DNA from: Ruminococcus_C sp963590855
GTDB lineage: Bacteria > Bacillota > Clostridia > Oscillospirales > Ruminococcaceae
NCBI GenBank assembly: GCA_963590855.1
Contig: CAVAQT010000046.1
Coordinates: 1 to 12,778, forward strand
Direction of reading: 5' to 3'
DNA length: 12,778 nucleotides
This document shows positions 1 through 6,133 of this stretch, in pieces (the first letter of the stretch is position 1; the number at the start of each line of letters is the position of its first letter). The notes beneath the pieces were generated by a model. That model saw only the letters and a list, made by a program, of their open reading frames with translations, did not search any database and was not told the DNA's origin. The position numbers were made by a program, and so were the translations under genes.

Positions 1-62
1 AGGCTCGAACTCGCTACCTCCACCTTGGCAAGGTGGCGCTCTACCAGATGAGCTAAATCCGC
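1..62 (-). tRNA. tRNA-Gly(GCC), 3' end cut by window edge
   Basis: Read on the minus strand, the gene starts at 62 with acceptor arm GCGGATT, then TA, the D-stem GCTC, and a 5-bp anticodon stem CCACC/GGTGG around loop TTGCCAA, giving anticodon GCC (bases 27-29), which is glycine. The T-arm GTTCGAG is present, but the last T-stem bases, the 3' acceptor strand and the CCA status lie before base 1. It is the last visible gene of a four-tRNA operon. Identity is clear; only completeness is unknown. Confidence 0.95.
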
Positions 63-68
63 ATCCGA

Positions 69-112
69 AACGTGTTGCAGTAAACTGTTACTACAGCGAA
101 CCAATACACGTT
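69..112 (-). other. Inverted repeat in tRNA-Phe/tRNA-Gly spacer
   Basis: The spacer between the Phe and Gly tRNAs has a perfect 7-bp inverted repeat, AACGTGT (69-75) and ACACGTT (106-112). Inside it is a second small hairpin, AGTAA (79-83) and TTACT (88-92) with a 4-nt loop. In the precursor RNA this could fold as a stem with an inner hairpin and help present the tRNA ends to processing nucleases. That role is inference. Confidence 0.4.
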
Positions 113-115
113 CCA

Positions 116-191
116 TGGTGCCTCCGATCGGAATCGAACCAATGACACGGGGATTTTCAGTCCCCTGCTCTACCGACTGAGCTACAGAGGC
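116..191 (-). tRNA. tRNA-Phe(GAA)
   Basis: This is a complete 76-nt tRNA on the minus strand. Acceptor GCCTCTG (from 191) pairs with CGGAGGC (one G-U), discriminator A, and CCA is encoded (116-118). The anticodon arm is GGGGA-CTGAAAA-TCCCC with anticodon GAA, phenylalanine. D-arm AGCTCAGTCGGTAGAGC and T-arm GGTTCGATTCC are standard. It follows tRNA-Asp by about 21 nt. Confidence 0.98.
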
Positions 192-213
192 ATCATAGCA
201 ATGATGCATTGCT
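191..213 (-). other. Alternative hairpins in tRNA-Asp/tRNA-Phe spacer
   Basis: Two overlapping perfect 6-bp inverted repeats occupy the spacer: CATCAT (191-196) with ATGATG (201-206), and AGCAAT (197-202) with ATTGCT (208-213). They cannot form together. The first takes in base 1 of tRNA-Phe and the second the last base of the encoded tRNA-Asp CCA, so they may affect end processing. The sequence shows the repeats; function is inference. Confidence 0.35.
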
Positions 214-289
214 GGCGATCTGGATGGGATTCGAACCCACGACCTCTGCCGTGACAGGGCAGCGTTCTAACCAACTGAACTACCAGACC
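213..289 (-). tRNA. tRNA-Asp(GTC)
   Basis: This is a complete 77-nt tRNA on the minus strand. Acceptor GGTCTGG (from 289) pairs with CCAGATC (one G-U), followed by discriminator G and an encoded CCA (213-215). The anticodon arm is CTGCC-CTGTCAC-GGCAG with anticodon GTC, aspartate. The D-arm has the GTTCAGTTGGTTAGAAC form common in tRNA-Asp. Only two bases separate it from tRNA-Val upstream. Confidence 0.98.
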
Positions 290-291
290 AC

Positions 292-367
292 TGGTGGAAA
301 CTATAGGGCTCGAACCTATGACCCTCTGCTTGTAAGGCAGATGCTCTCCCAGCTGAGCTAAGCTTCC
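292..367 (-). tRNA. tRNA-Val(TAC)
   Basis: This is a complete 76-nt tRNA and the promoter-proximal gene of the operon. Acceptor GGAAGCT (from 367) pairs with AGTTTCC, discriminator A, CCA encoded at 292-294. The anticodon arm TCTGC-CTTACAA-GCAGA gives anticodon TAC, valine. It starts about 44 bases downstream of the likely transcription start. Confidence 0.98.
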
Positions 368-417
368 ATTCCATGTCGTTTTCGGTGTTTTTTGTTTTTC
401 TCACCGGCGACTATTAC

Positions 418-446
418 AGTATATCACATTGCAAGGGTTTTGTCAA
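418..446 (-). promoter_or_regulatory. Promoter of the tRNA operon, with UP-element-like A/T tract
   Basis: On the minus strand there is a perfect -35 TTGACA (446-441), a 17-bp spacer and -10 TATACT (423-418, five of six). Immediately upstream (447-470) is an A/T tract containing T7-G-A6-7, which resembles an UP element as expected for a stable-RNA promoter. The start site would be near 411 and all four tRNAs lie downstream. Confidence 0.85.
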
Positions 447-467
447 GCGTTTTTTTCAAAAAAATCG

Positions 468-495
468 AAAAAAAGTACAGTTTGTGATATCTGTA
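468..495 (-). terminator. Weak candidate terminator after recG
   Basis: On the minus strand TACAG (480-476) and CTGTA (495-491) form a 5-bp stem around a 10-nt loop, followed by C and seven T residues (474-468). This lies 55 bases past the recG stop. The stem is short and A/T-rich, so termination would be inefficient, and the T tract is also part of the A/T-rich region upstream of the tRNA promoter. Confidence 0.35.
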
Positions 496-549
496 TAGTT
501 TCAACATCGACATGTATTGCGGTTTGTATATATCTATACGGAATTTCTG

Positions 550-2595
550 TCAATTTCTCCCGTTTTCCCCGCTTCGCTGGAACAGGCGCATGACTTCCAG
601 CCGCAGCGCGCCGTGTTCCGGCGCAGAAAGCATGGGATCTTCTGCAAGAATTTTTTTTGCAGTTTCCTGCACCTCATGCAGCAGTTCCGTATCATGCGAC
701 AAGTCCGCGATTTGCAGCGGCGGCAGTCCATGCTGCCGCTGTCCGAAAAAGTCTCCCGGGCCGCGCAGCTTCAGATCTGCCTCCGCGATCTGAAAACCGT
801 CATTGGTGCGGCTCATGATCTGCATCCGGGCGCGGCATTCCTCTGTGACATGATCTGTCATGAGGATACAATAGCTCTGTGCGCTGCCCCGTCCCACCCG
901 GCCGCGGAGCTGGTGCAGCTGCGACAAGCCGAACCGTTCTGCGTTTTCGATCAGCATAATGGTTGCATTGGGTACATCAACGCCCACTTCGATCACCGTC
1001 GTGCTCACCAGCAAGTCCAGCTCATGGTCGCGGAATGCATGCATGACACTGTCCTTTTCCGCCGGTTTCATACGCCCGTGGAGCAGTCCCACCCGATACT
1101 GTGCAAACGCACCTGCCTGGATCTCCTCTGCATAGCTGGAGACTGCCTGTAACTCGCTCTCGTCCCGGTCGTCAATCATGGGACAGACGATATAACCCTG
1201 ATATCCCTGTTCCAGCTGCTGCCGGATGAAATTATAAGCGCGCTGGCGCAGCTTTCCCGTCACGGCAAATGTCTGCACCGGAAGTCTTCCCCGAGGCAGT
1301 TCTTTCAGGACAGAAATATCCAGATCTCCGTAGATCATCAGCGCCAATGTCCGCGGAATCGGTGTAGCAGACATGACCAGCTTATGAGGACAGCCGCCCT
1401 TGTCCGCCAGAAGCGTCCGCTGCGCCACGCCAAAGCGGTGCTGTTCATCTGTCACTACCAGCGCCAACCGTGCAAAGGTGACATCCTTCTGGAAAATAGC
1501 ATGCGTTCCCACGACCATTTGCATTGAGCCGTCTGCTAGCGCTCCATAGATCTCCCGGCGCTCCTTGGCACGGACAGAACCAGTCAACAGCCCTACCGAG
1601 ACGCCCAGCGGCTTCAGGAACTGCTGCATGGTGTGGTAATGCTGCGTCGCCAGAATCTCCGTCGGTGCCATCAGTGCGCACTGCATGTCGTTCTGCACGG
1701 CAAAATAGCACGCCGCCGCTGCAACCGCCGTCTTGCCGCTTCCCACATCGCCCTGCAAGAGACGGTTCATGGGAACATCGCCGCAAAGATCTGCTGTAAT
1801 CTCTTCCACTGCATGCCGCTGCCCGTCCGTCATGGTAAAGGGCAATGCCGCATAATAGGGGGACAAGTCCGTGTCCCGGCGCATGGGATACGCCGAGTGT
1901 GTCCGATTGTCCGCCCGGCGCAGCAGCATACCCAGCTGCAATTGCAGCAATTCATCAAAGGCAAGCCGCCGCCGCGCCGTCTCCATCAGTGCCGGGTTGG
2001 ACGGAAAATGCACCTGTTCCAACGCCGTCGAAAGCGGCAGCAAGCCATGTTCCAAGCGCATCTGCTCCGGCATCCAGTCGAAAGGCTGCGCCTGCATCAG
2101 TGCCATTGCCTGCTTGACTGCGTGCACCAGTACATTTGCCGTAATGCCGCTGGTCAGCGGATACGCCGGATAGATCAACTCCTTGCTGTTGTCCGCCAGC
2201 ACATGGGGCGCATGGATCTCCCGGCGCAGCAGATTCCCCTGTATCTTTCCGGACATCCGGTACCAGCTTCCTGGATGCAGTGCCTGAAAGCCGTACTGGT
2301 TATTGTACATGACCACTGTCACATCGCTTATGCCGTCAGTTGCCACCGCCTTGAAAACGGTCATGCCCTTTCGGATAAACTGCGGTGCAAGCTTATGGAC
2401 GATCTGCACCCGAATCACGCAGGTTTCTCCGACAGCCGCCGCTGCGACCGGAACCGGGTGGCTGTAATCCAGATAGCTCCGGGGAATGTGGTACAACAGA
2501 TCATAGGGTGTCTGTATTCCCAGTTTTGCCAGTGCCTCGGCGCGTTTTGCGCCAATCCCCTTGAGGTTGGCGACCGGCTGAAAAAGTGCATCCAT
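550..2595 (-). CDS. recG: ATP-dependent DNA helicase RecG
   Basis: This is a full-length RecG of 681 residues, a cytoplasmic superfamily 2 dsDNA translocase that regresses stalled forks and unwinds branched DNA, D-loops and R-loops. The N-terminal helix-hairpin-like stretch (KGIGAKRAEALAKLGI, about residues 13-28) and wedge/OB domain come first. Then follow Walker A GDVGSGKT (282-289), the DEQH box (383-386), SATPIPRT motif III, the TTVIEVGVDVPNA and QLRGRVGRG motifs V/VI, and the C-terminal TRG motif (about 597-623, ending GQRQHG). The ATG at 2595 has an AAGAAGG ribosome site 8 bases upstream. It has its own promoter, a leader of about 127 nt, and looks monocistronic. No key motif is missing. 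Confidence 0.98.
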   Translation of the reverse strand: MDALFQPVANLKGIGAKRAEALAKLGIQTPYDLLYHIPRSYLDYSHPVPVAAAAVGETCVIRVQIVHKLAPQFIRKGMTVFKAVATDGISDVTVVMYNNQYGFQALHPGSWYRMSGKIQGNLLRREIHAPHVLADNSKELIYPAYPLTSGITANVLVHAVKQAMALMQAQPFDWMPEQMRLEHGLLPLSTALEQVHFPSNPALMETARRRLAFDELLQLQLGMLLRRADNRTHSAYPMRRDTDLSPYYAALPFTMTDGQRHAVEEITADLCGDVPMNRLLQGDVGSGKTAVAAAACYFAVQNDMQCALMAPTEILATQHYHTMQQFLKPLGVSVGLLTGSVRAKERREIYGALADGSMQMVVGTHAIFQKDVTFARLALVVTDEQHRFGVAQRTLLADKGGCPHKLVMSATPIPRTLALMIYGDLDISVLKELPRGRLPVQTFAVTGKLRQRAYNFIRQQLEQGYQGYIVCPMIDDRDESELQAVSSYAEEIQAGAFAQYRVGLLHGRMKPAEKDSVMHAFRDHELDLLVSTTVIEVGVDVPNATIMLIENAERFGLSQLHQLRGRVGRGSAQSYCILMTDHVTEECRARMQIMSRTNDGFQIAEADLKLRGPGDFFGQRQHGLPPLQIADLSHDTELLHEVQETAKKILAEDPMLSAPEHGALRLEVMRLFQRSGENGRN

Positions 2596-2729
2596 ATGAG
2601 AAACCTTCTTTCTTGTTCCAGATTTGTTTCACCGCCGGCGTTTACTCCATTCCCTCCGGCACATAGTCAGCCCATAGGTGAATTTCTGCGTGATTTTTGC
2701 CCTTTCTCTGCGGAATTGCAACTGTATTT

Positions 2730-2758
2730 ATTATAGCATATTTTCCTGCAAAAGGCAA
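2730..2758 (-). promoter_or_regulatory. Promoter of recG (extended -10)
   Basis: On the minus strand there is a TATAAT -10 (2735-2730) preceded by TGC, giving the 11-mer TATGCTATAAT, and a -35 TTGCCT (2758-2753, four of six) at 17 bp. The start would be near 2723, leaving a leader of about 127 nt before the recG ATG. The -35 touches the T tract of the upstream terminator. Confidence 0.7.
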
Positions 2759-2796
2759 CAAAAAAGCTTTCCCATTCAGAAACAGGAAAGCTTTTT
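2755..2796 (-). terminator. Intrinsic terminator of the solute-binding protein gene
   Basis: A perfect 12-bp stem, AAAAAGCTTTCC (2761-2772) and GGAAAGCTTTTT (2785-2796), has a 12-nt loop. Read on the minus strand the stem runs into TTTTTTG, 33 bases past the stop codon at 2829. The opposite strand also has a T-rich tail (CTTTTTCGTTTTTT), but no plus-strand gene needs it. Confidence 0.85.
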
Positions 2797-2828
2797 CGTT
2801 TTTTCAAAACGTTTGACAAAAACACGTC

Positions 2829-4295
2829 TTACTTGTTGTTATAGCTGTCAACCACTTCGTCAATCACAGAAGACCACTCATCACGCAGAACTGCCCAAGA
2901 GTCCTTGTCGCCGTTCAGCAGTGCAGAAGTCAGGTTGTTCATGACGCCTCTGGTCTCATAGGTATACTCGCCGTCACCGTACATTCTGCTGCCCATACCG
3001 TAGCCGAAATCAAATACCGGTGTGATGTTCTTCGGATCCTTGTAATCCTGAAGCGCATCGTACTGTTCCTCGGTCACATAGGACTTCAGCTTGCCCTGTG
3101 CGTTGACTTCCGGAATGATCGCCTTTTCCTTGGCTGCATCCTGGTATTCATCGATCATCGCCGCCAGACGCTCGCATTTGATGTATGCCGCAACAGCTGC
3201 ACCCTTGTCAGAATTCTTGACCAGCATCTTTGCGCCGAAGTTGCAGTTCAGATAATACTCGTCGCTGCCCGGCTGCTTCGGGAACGGCACGATCATCAGA
3301 TCGTTTTCTTCGACAAAGCCGTCATCCTCATAATCCGGCTTCGGGTCAGCCTTGACGTTGGATGCGCCCAGTGCCCAGTCTGCCATGCCGAAGAACAGGG
3401 TTGAACCGTCGTCCGGCAGATAGCCGTACCAGGTCTGGTCATACAGACCCAGGCTCATGATTTCTTCCATCACGCCCTCTGCCTCTTCGATTGCCGGGCT
3501 GCTGATGTTGTTGGAGAACTTTGTGCCGTCATACTTGACGAATGTCTCACCCGTGGACTGCACCATTGCCTGGCCAAACCAGCCGTTGATGCCATAGCGT
3601 GTCTCGCCGTCCTTGGCGTTGGAGACGAATGTCTTCATCATATCCATGAAGGTATCCCAGTCCCACTTGTCCTTCTTGTACAGCTCATACGGATCGTCCA
3701 GACCGTTTTCCTCGCAGAGTGAACGGTTATAGGTGATGAGCAGCGGGTCAGACAGGCAGTACGGTACTACATAGTGCTTGTCCTTATACTTGAACATCTC
3801 GATAACGTCCGACATATCTGACCAGATATCGTCGCTCAGATCCAGATAGTCGTCCAGCGGCTGATACTGCTCCTTGGTGACGCCGTTCGGCACAGCGTCC
3901 CATTCATACGGGAACATATCCACCGGGTCACCGCCCAGAATGCGGCTTGCCAGCGTATCGAACTTGGTGTCAGAGGTACAGGAAACATACTCCACCTTTG
4001 CGCCGTACTTATCCTCAAACAGCGACAGTGCAACGCTTCTGTCCTGGTTGTTCTTCGGGTTGATGTCATAGTCTGCCAGCCAGTAAATGGTTTGTCCCTT
4101 GATGTCCGGGTCATCCTTGACCATATCGTCCACCAGAGAAGCGTCTACAGCAACGTCATCCTTTTCCTTATAAGCAGATTCCGCCTCAGAGGAGGATGCA
4201 CTCTTCGAGTCATCCGAGCTGCTTCCGCAAGCGCCCAACGCGCCCATCATTGTCAGCGCCATCAGCGCAGCCAGCATACGTTTTAAAGTTTTCAT
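2829..4295 (-). CDS. Extracellular solute-binding lipoprotein, family 1 (probable sugar ABC transporter component)
   Basis: 488 residues. The ATG at 4295 is chosen because MKTLKRMLAALMALTMMG is a lipoprotein signal with lipobox LGAC (lipidated Cys23) and a GGAAGGGAG ribosome site lies upstream; the open frame continues to 4571 but has no such support and crosses the promoter. After an acidic Ser/Asp/Glu linker (about 24-60) the protein has the two-lobe family 1 binding-protein pattern: IYWLADYDIN, SLFEDKYGAKVEYV, ILGGDPVDMFPYEW, a VVPYCLSDPLLITYNRSL segment, and a Trp/Tyr-rich middle that suggests a sugar ligand. The likely role is ligand capture outside the membrane for an ABC importer. There are no permease or ATPase genes beside it (neighbours are recG and rnhA), so it must share a transporter encoded elsewhere or act as a sensor. 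Family is confident; the ligand is unknown. Confidence 0.88.
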   Translation of the reverse strand: MKTLKRMLAALMALTMMGALGACGSSSDDSKSASSSEAESAYKEKDDVAVDASLVDDMVKDDPDIKGQTIYWLADYDINPKNNQDRSVALSLFEDKYGAKVEYVSCTSDTKFDTLASRILGGDPVDMFPYEWDAVPNGVTKEQYQPLDDYLDLSDDIWSDMSDVIEMFKYKDKHYVVPYCLSDPLLITYNRSLCEENGLDDPYELYKKDKWDWDTFMDMMKTFVSNAKDGETRYGINGWFGQAMVQSTGETFVKYDGTKFSNNISSPAIEEAEGVMEEIMSLGLYDQTWYGYLPDDGSTLFFGMADWALGASNVKADPKPDYEDDGFVEENDLMIVPFPKQPGSDEYYLNCNFGAKMLVKNSDKGAAVAAYIKCERLAAMIDEYQDAAKEKAIIPEVNAQGKLKSYVTEEQYDALQDYKDPKNITPVFDFGYGMGSRMYGDGEYTYETRGVMNNLTSALLNGDKDSWAVLRDEWSSVIDEVVDSYNNK

Positions 4296-4337
4296 TTCTG
4301 TGAAAAACTCCCTTCCAAATAATATCGCACCAAAAAC

Positions 4338-4354
4338 GATTCGTTTCACGAATC
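4338..4354. promoter_or_regulatory. Candidate repressor operator (7-bp-arm palindrome)
   Basis: A perfect inverted repeat, GATTCGT (4338-4344) TTC ACGAATC (4348-4354), lies at about +5 to +21 relative to the predicted start of the solute-binding protein transcript. This is a classic repressor position. The arms and spacer are seen directly; the regulator is unknown. As an RNA hairpin it would have no T tail, so it is not a terminator. Confidence 0.55.
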
Positions 4355-4364
4355 CAACACTTGT

Positions 4365-4393
4365 ATTATAGCATAAAAAGCGGCACAGGTCAA
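4365..4393 (-). promoter_or_regulatory. Promoter of the solute-binding protein gene
   Basis: On the minus strand there is -35 TTGACC (4393-4388, five of six), a 17-bp spacer ending in TGC (extended -10) and a perfect TATAAT (4370-4365). The start would be near 4358, giving a leader of about 60 nt that contains the palindrome at 4338-4354. Confidence 0.85.
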
Positions 4394-4466
4394 GCTTTTC
4401 AGCCAGGCAACTTGCACAAATCGTGGGTTTGATTTTTGGATTGTCCCAAGGGAAAAGAAAATGCAG

Positions 4467-4495
4467 TTGCACTGTCCGGCGATTTATAGTATAAT
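4467..4495 (+). promoter_or_regulatory. Promoter of rnhA
   Basis: TATAAT (4490-4495) is preceded at 17 bp by TTGCAC (4467-4472), a poor -35 with three of six matches. The start would be near 4502, leaving a leader of about 26 nt with an AGGAGG ribosome site at 4516-4521. It is head-to-head with the solute-binding protein promoter, 73 bases apart. Confidence 0.65.
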
Positions 4496-4527
4496 AGAAT
4501 CCAGACACAAAGCACAGGAGGAAACGT

Positions 4528-4965
4528 ATGAAAACAGTAGAGATCTTTACCGATGGCGCATGCAGCGGCAATCCCGGGCCGGGCGGCTGGGGCGCGATCC
4601 TGCGCTACGGCACAGCCGAAAAGGAACTTTCCGGCGGCGAACATGAGACCACCAACAACCGCATGGAGCTTTCCGGCGTGATCGCCGCGCTCTCCGCTTT
4701 AAAAGAGCCGTGTCATGTGCTCCTCACCACGGACAGCAAGTATGTGGTGGACAGCGTCACAAAAGGCTGGGTCTACGGCTGGCAGAAGCGCGGCTGGGTG
4801 AAGTCCGACAAAAAGCCGGCGCTGAACGTAGACTTGTGGAAACAGCTGCTGCCCCTGCTGGAAAAGCACCAGGTCACCTTTCACTGGGTCAAGGGGCACG
4901 CCGGACACCCGGAAAATGAACGCTGTGACCAGCTGGCAGTCATGCAGCGCGACCGGAACGCGTAA
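4528..4965 (+). CDS. rnhA: Ribonuclease HI
   Basis: 145 residues, the usual length for bacterial RNase HI, a cytoplasmic metal-dependent enzyme that cuts the RNA strand of RNA-DNA hybrids (R-loops, primer remnants). The catalytic DEDD set is intact: D9 in FTDGACSGNPGPGGWG, E47 in NNRMEL, D69 in TTDS and D134 in ENERCDQLA; the loop histidine is H124 in VKGHAGH. The basic substrate-binding segment KGWVYGWQKRGWVKSDKK (79-96) is the handle region. The ATG at 4528 has a perfect AGGAGG 6 bases upstream. It is a single-gene unit on the plus strand, divergent from the solute-binding protein gene and convergent with the surface protein gene. There is no extra N-terminal hybrid-binding domain. Confidence 0.98.
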   Translation: MKTVEIFTDGACSGNPGPGGWGAILRYGTAEKELSGGEHETTNNRMELSGVIAALSALKEPCHVLLTTDSKYVVDSVTKGWVYGWQKRGWVKSDKKPALNVDLWKQLLPLLEKHQVTFHWVKGHAGHPENERCDQLAVMQRDRNA

Positions 4966-4977
4966 GCTTGTAAAAAC

Positions 4978-5011
4978 GGAAAGCCCTCACTCTTTCGAGT
5001 GAGGGCTTTCC
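4978..5011. terminator. Bidirectional terminator between convergent genes
   Basis: A perfect 15-bp stem (4978-4992 with 4997-5011) has a 4-nt TTTC loop, placed between the rnhA stop (4965) and the stop of the minus-strand gene (5074). On the minus strand the stem is followed by GTTTTTAC, a proper T tract; on the plus strand the tail is only TGTATTATAG. It probably terminates the minus-strand gene best and rnhA by stem strength. Confidence 0.85.
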
Positions 5012-5073
5012 TGTATTATAGGGGTAAAAATGAAAAAATGAGATTGTCTAAAAGAATCCGTTCCAGAAGTCGA

Positions 5074-5952
5074 TTACTTCTTCTTTCTGGTGATGGTGTA
5101 TGCGCCTGCGCCCAGAGCTGCGGTTGCTACTGCACCCAGTACAACTGCTGCAATGCCGAAGTCACCAGTCTGAGAAGTGGTTGCATTGTTTGCAGTGCTG
5201 CTGTTGCTGGAGTTGTTGTTGCTCTTGGAGCTGCTGCTGTTGTTATTGCTGGAATTGTTGCTGTTGTTGTTATTATTCTGGGTGTTGTCATTTGCAGCAG
5301 TAGTTGTCTCATCAGACTTCTTTTCATTATCCGCAGCGGTGGTTGTGCCATCGGTCGGAGTGGTGTCGCCACCGCCATTGGAAGCTTCACCAGTTGTAAT
5401 AGAATCTACTGTACAAGTGATGCCGCAGTCCTTTGCAGTTGCCGGGTCTACACCGTTCTGATAGATGTTGATATTTGTCTGGAGGAACAGGCACAGAATC
5501 GTGTCAGCTGCTTCCTCACCGCCAGTCAGATTAAAAGTAACGGTATATGTACCGTCACCAGTGATTGCAACTGTGCTGTTTTCTACAGTGCTGTTGTCAC
5601 CGTCCGGGCCCCAATAGCTGTAATTGCCGATGGTACCGCCCAGATATGCGTAATAATCATCGGTCTTATTGCCTGCATCATCTACATTGTAGCTTCTCTG
5701 CAGACCAGAAATTGTAAAAGTAACATTAACAGCCTTTTCAAAAGAGCCGCTCGGATTGATATCAGTTACCTTATTGCCCCATGTATTATAGATGTTCAGA
5801 CGGAAGAACTTACCGTCATTGTCTGTGCTGTAAGCATCTGTGCCAGAGCTATTGTAAGGGATATCTGCCGCAGAAACGCTCAGAGTTGCCATAGAAATCG
5901 TTGCTACTGCTGCCGCAGCTGCAACAGCTGCCATCTTCTTGAAAAACTTCAT
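5074..5952 (-). CDS. Secreted or cell-wall-anchored protein with Asn/Ser-rich stalk, function unknown
   Basis: 292 residues, not recognised as a named family. The ATG at 5952 is chosen because AGGAGG lies 8 bases upstream and MKFFKKMAAVAAAAAVATIS starts a signal peptide, with cleavage likely near residues 28-29 (SVSA-AD). Residues about 45-188 are rich in alternating aromatic/hydrophobic and polar positions (FFRLNIYNTWGN, VNVTFTISGL, GTYTVTFNLTGG), suggesting a beta-sandwich ectodomain; a carbohydrate-binding role is possible but unproven. Residues about 189-260 are a Gly/Thr then Asn/Ser low-complexity stalk. The C terminus is TSQTGD (259-264), a hydrophobic stretch (265-287) and RKKK, the layout of a sortase signal but without the LPxTG leucine and proline. 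It has its own promoter and terminator, hence monocistronic. A tail-anchored membrane protein is the main alternative. Confidence 0.8.
   Translation of the reverse strand: MKFFKKMAAVAAAAAVATISMATLSVSAADIPYNSSGTDAYSTDNDGKFFRLNIYNTWGNKVTDINPSGSFEKAVNVTFTISGLQRSYNVDDAGNKTDDYYAYLGGTIGNYSYWGPDGDNSTVENSTVAITGDGTYTVTFNLTGGEEAADTILCLFLQTNINIYQNGVDPATAKDCGITCTVDSITTGEASNGGGDTTPTDGTTTAADNEKKSDETTTAANDNTQNNNNNSNNSSNNNSSSSKSNNNSSNSSTANNATTSQTGDFGIAAVVLGAVATAALGAGAYTITRKKK
5182..5289 (-). repeat. Low-complexity AAC/AAT/AGC codon tract (Asn/Ser stalk)
   Basis: Within the surface protein, residues about 222-257 consist almost only of Asn and Ser, encoded by AAC, AAT, AGC and related triplets. On the plus strand this reads as runs of GTT, ATT and GCT. 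Such trinucleotide runs are prone to slippage in units of three, which would change stalk length without breaking the frame. The tract is seen directly; length variation is inference. Confidence 0.75.
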
Positions 5953-5974
5953 CGTAAACTCCTCCTGATTCAAC

Positions 5975-5997
5975 ACGCTGCTGCCCAACAGCAGGTG
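5975..5997 (-). promoter_or_regulatory. 5' leader hairpin of the surface protein mRNA
   Basis: CTGCTG (5978-5983) and CAGCAG (5989-5994) pair perfectly around a 5-nt loop; CAC/GTG can add three more pairs past a one-base bulge. The hairpin starts about 10 bases after the predicted transcription start (about 6008) and ends before the ribosome site (5961-5966). A stem near the 5' end can protect mRNA from decay; that role is inferred. Confidence 0.45.
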
Positions 5998-6014
5998 CTA
6001 CATTCTTATATTGT

Positions 6015-6043
6015 ATTATAACACATTTCCCAAAGGCTGTCTA
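6015..6043 (-). promoter_or_regulatory. Promoter of the surface protein gene
   Basis: On the minus strand -35 TAGACA (6043-6038, five of six), a 17-bp spacer and perfect TATAAT (6020-6015). The start would be near 6008, with a 55-nt leader. It separates this gene from mfd upstream, although mfd read-through remains possible because no strong terminator follows mfd. Confidence 0.8.
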
Positions 6044-6085
6044 TGCACATTTTGCCTAAATCTCAGAATAAAATCCGTTGATTTC

Positions 6086-6122
6086 GCCGAAAACCGTACA
6101 AAATTGCAGTTTCTGTTTCGGC
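6086..6122 (-). terminator. Weak candidate 3' hairpin after mfd
   Basis: GCCGAAA (6086-6092) and TTTCGGC (6116-6122) are a perfect 7-bp inverted repeat 12 bases past the mfd stop, with a large 23-nt loop. On the minus strand no T run follows at once (GAAATCAACGGATTTT), so this is not a convincing intrinsic terminator. It may be an mRNA end-protecting stem. Confidence 0.3.
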
Positions 6123-6133
6123 AGTTCCCTGCA

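Noticed and set aside
1633..2736. Plus-strand open frame of 367 codons
   Set aside because: Antisense to recG, with Cys/His/Arg-rich composition typical of a shadow frame; no recognisable domain.
2642..2760. Short minus-strand frame ending WADYVPEGME in the recG leader
   Set aside because: It has no ATG start in frame and begins in the terminator, and the recG promoter lies inside it. It might be the remnant of a lost gene, but nothing supports translation.
5182..5289. Repeat tract considered as a CRISPR or tandem repeat array
   Set aside because: There are no spacer-repeat units; it is in-frame coding low complexity within one protein.
4999..6021. Plus-strand Cys/Val-rich open frame of 340 codons
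   Set aside because: Antisense to the surface protein; the cysteine and valine runs are simply the reverse reading of the Asn/Ser/Ala codon tract. It starts inside the terminator stem.
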